Source: an uncultured Chloroflexota bacterium
GTDB taxonomy: Bacteria; Chloroflexota; Anaerolineae; Aggregatilineales; Phototrophicaceae
DNA length: 5,788 nucleotides
Reading direction: 5' to 3'
Assembly: GCA_903904765.1 (NCBI GenBank)
Contig: CAIVEA010000345.1
Coordinates: 1 to 5,788 of the forward strand
In this document: one piece after another, positions 4,031 to 5,788 of the stretch
Layout: each line of letters starts with the position of its first letter
How positions within the stretch are numbered: position 1 is the first letter of the stretch
The notes under the pieces: generated by a model
Database searches by the model: none
The model's input: the letters and a program-made list of their open reading frames with translations, nothing else
What the model was told of the DNA's origin: nothing
Position numbers and translations under genes: made by a program

Positions 4031-5788
4031 ATGTCTCAACCATCCGGCTCCATGTCCCGACTCTCCCAAACGGTCAAAAACATCCCGATTCTGCGTAACG
4101 TGCTGGCGACCCTCGGAGAAGTGCGCGGGGTGGCGCTGGTGTATGCGCTGGCGCTGGTGCTGCTGCTGGTGCTGATTCAGCCGATCGTGACGTTCTTGCA
4201 GCAAACGGCGGAAAGCCCGCTGCTGGTGGCCGGTGATTTTCTGTATTACAGCCTGTACATCGGGTTCGTCGCGCTGCTCAGTCAGGTGGTGGCCATCCTG
4301 ATCTGCACCTTCTATTTCGGGCTGCCATCATCGGGCACAGACCCGGAATCCAACACTGTCAAAAGCTGGCTGTGGACACCGCAACACACATGGAAAGCGT
4401 TCGCTGCCGCTTTTGGCACGGGACTCAGCGCGTATGTGCTGATTAAAGTGGCGGGCGCACTGACCACCAGCACCGTCTACATCCCCATCGTGGGGGTGAT
4501 CGGGGTGGCGGTGTGGTTCGTGTGGCGCGAACCGATCCGCCGCAGCTACAATCCCGCGCCTGACCATCGGGCGAACGCACAACCCGCCGCTGGTAACAAT
4601 GCGAACGCGCAGCCCAATGCGGCGCTGGTCTATGCGTGGGGGCGCTTGCTGGCTTTCGACAAAGCCTCCACCAGCCAGAAAACGATGTACAAACGCCTGC
4701 GGACGATCATCATCGGTCTGAACGTGCTGGCGACACTGTTTGCGGTCATCTCCGCCAAAGTAGTCCCGACAAACGGAGATTCGGCGCTGTTGCGGTTGCT
4801 GCTGGTCATCATTCCCCTCATCAGCTTAGGGGTGTTCAACTACGCGCAACGCTATGCCAGCACCGTCTGGATTGAGTTCCGCATGCGGGCGGAGGAGATC
4901 CGTTCGGAGATTTACCAGTACTGGATGAAGGCCGGACTTTACCTCGAAGATGCGAACCGCGACCAGAATCTGCAAACCCGTGTGGACGAGATTTGCGAAA
5001 GTGTGCAGCGCCTGCCGATCTTCACGCCCTATTTGAAAACCACCTATACCGAGAAGGCGTTGCCCGCCATCGCCAGAGCACAGGCGGGCGAGGAAAATAT
5101 CTTCGGGACGCTGGATATTCAGCAATACGTCGAACGACGCATCAGTTCCCAGCGCAACTGGTACGTGCGACGTGTGCAGACCGACCACACGCAGGCGCGG
5201 ACAGGGTTTATCCTGATCCAAGTGGTGATCTTTGCGGGCGGGGTGTTCGCGGCCTTCGATCTGGGCTTTCTGGTGGCGATCACGGCTTCGATCAGCGTGG
5301 CGCTTGCGCTTTATTCCGATCTGAACGGCTACGGCGCGACCTACAGTGTTTATCACCGGACGGCAGATGAACTCGATCAGCGGTTGACGAAGTGGAAAAT
5401 TCAGCAGACAACCCAGCAGGAAATTGTAGAGGATATCGAGCGCATTCTGCGCGAAGAACGCACGGAATGGTATCGCTCCACGACGGAAATGCAGTCGAAG
5501 GTGGCGCAATCGCTACAGGGCATCCTGTCGTTAGCGCCCGCCAGCGAGACAGCGGAGCAGAAGCAGACCCGCCTTGCAGCAATGGGGAAACAGGCGGTGA
5601 TTGATTATCTCTCCAATAACAAAGACAAGGCGGTTAAAAGCTGGCGCGAGATCGTCCAGCAAGAACCGAAATATGCCGAACTGGACTGGGTGGCAACGGA
5701 ACTGGGCTTCGGCAAGAATGCCCCGTTTGGCGATGCATTCACCGCCCTGATCGAAAGCAGCAAAGCGGAAGCCGAACCTGCCACGCCA
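4031..5788 (+). CDS. Multi-TM protein with two SLATT/DUF4231-like 2TM modules (partial, C-terminus beyond window)
   Basis: The frame from ATG 4031 is open to the window edge: 586 residues with no stop. Start supported by AAGGA (4017-4021) with a 9-base spacer; a second in-frame ATG at codon 8 is less well placed. Layout: hydrophobic N-terminal region with about four helices (33-55, 70-97, 121-144, 149-166); Asn/Ala/Pro-rich linker (about 172-197); first 2TM module (TM 225-244 and 252-272) followed by the charged helix IEFRMRAEEIRSEIYQYW (281-298); an amphipathic stretch 310-350; second 2TM module beginning YVERRISSQRNWYVRR (366-381) with TM about 390-408 and 410-428, then YHRTADELDQRLTKW (441-455) and a helix ending ILREERTEWY (472-481). 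The R..Q..WY and Y..TA..L pattern, with a final E..EW, is that of the DUF4231/SLATT families, predicted membrane effectors in nucleotide-signalling conflict systems (Burroughs and colleagues, 2015). Residues 490-586 are unrecognised. Family assignment is by pattern memory; function is inferred. Confidence 0.75.
   Translation, partial: MSQPSGSMSRLSQTVKNIPILRNVLATLGEVRGVALVYALALVLLLVLIQPIVTFLQQTAESPLLVAGDFLYYSLYIGFVALLSQVVAILICTFYFGLPSSGTDPESNTVKSWLWTPQHTWKAFAAAFGTGLSAYVLIKVAGALTTSTVYIPIVGVIGVAVWFVWREPIRRSYNPAPDHRANAQPAAGNNANAQPNAALVYAWGRLLAFDKASTSQKTMYKRLRTIIIGLNVLATLFAVISAKVVPTNGDSALLRLLLVIIPLISLGVFNYAQRYASTVWIEFRMRAEEIRSEIYQYWMKAGLYLEDANRDQNLQTRVDEICESVQRLPIFTPYLKTTYTEKALPAIARAQAGEENIFGTLDIQQYVERRISSQRNWYVRRVQTDHTQARTGFILIQVVIFAGGVFAAFDLGFLVAITASISVALALYSDLNGYGATYSVYHRTADELDQRLTKWKIQQTTQQEIVEDIERILREERTEWYRSTTEMQSKVAQSLQGILSLAPASETAEQKQTRLAAMGKQAVIDYLSNNKDKAVKSWREIVQQEPKYAELDWVATELGFGKNAPFGDAFTALIESSKAEAEPATP
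4571..4615 (+). repeat. Imperfect direct repeat in the linker (ANAQP twice)
   Basis: A 15-base unit at 4571-4585 recurs at 4601-4615 with 13 of 15 bases identical, a period of 30 bases. It encodes ANAQP at residues 181-185 and 191-195, in the flexible linker between the N-terminal hydrophobic region and the first 2TM module. It looks like a small in-frame duplication lengthening a spacer. Both differences are third-position A/G changes. Confidence 0.6.

Noticed and set aside
4826..5509. Minus-strand open frame (227 codons) opposite the SLATT-like gene
   Set aside because: It is antisense to a 586-codon frame with coherent membrane topology, domain pattern and ribosome site. The antisense product has an Arg/His-rich, patternless composition.

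Overview
The window is a GC-rich bacterial chromosomal segment with five protein-coding genes and no RNA gene, CRISPR array or transposase. Gene content and style suggest an environmental bacterium, possibly Chloroflexota (Anaerolineae-like): a DUF3566-like small membrane protein, an FAD enzyme with a GxRPAG-type nucleotide motif, and CCCTCACCC/CCCTCTCCC-type intergenic repeats. This placement is an impression from sequence character, not a search result.

Left part (1-2024, minus strand): a probable two-gene operon. It is transcribed leftwards from a candidate promoter near 2069-2098. The first gene is an FAD-dependent oxidoreductase/monooxygenase-like protein (729-2024). After a 37-base gap comes nadE, the ammonia-dependent NAD+ synthetase (1-691), whose C-terminus lies beyond the window edge. 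A small hairpin overlaps the nadE ribosome binding site.

Middle (2025-2377): a 353-base divergent intergenic region without a gene. It is rich in secondary structure: a perfect 16-bp inverted repeat, a CCCTCTCCC-type degenerate repeat, two short hairpins and an operator-like palindrome next to the oxidoreductase start. Because both flanking genes point away from it, these structures are not terminators of those genes.

Right part (2378-5788, plus strand): three consecutive membrane-protein genes. They are an MscS-family mechanosensitive channel, a 132-residue two-TM DUF3566-like protein, and a large multi-TM protein still open at the right edge (586 residues visible). The last one appears to carry two SLATT/DUF4231-type 2TM modules behind an extra hydrophobic N-terminal region. 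SLATT proteins are predicted membrane effectors of nucleotide-dependent conflict systems. This gene is therefore the best candidate for something unusual, but its partner genes, if any, lie outside the window.

The two halves share no obvious pathway. The left half is redox/NAD metabolism. The right half is a run of inner-membrane proteins, with the first two probably co-transcribed and the third possibly having its own promoter.
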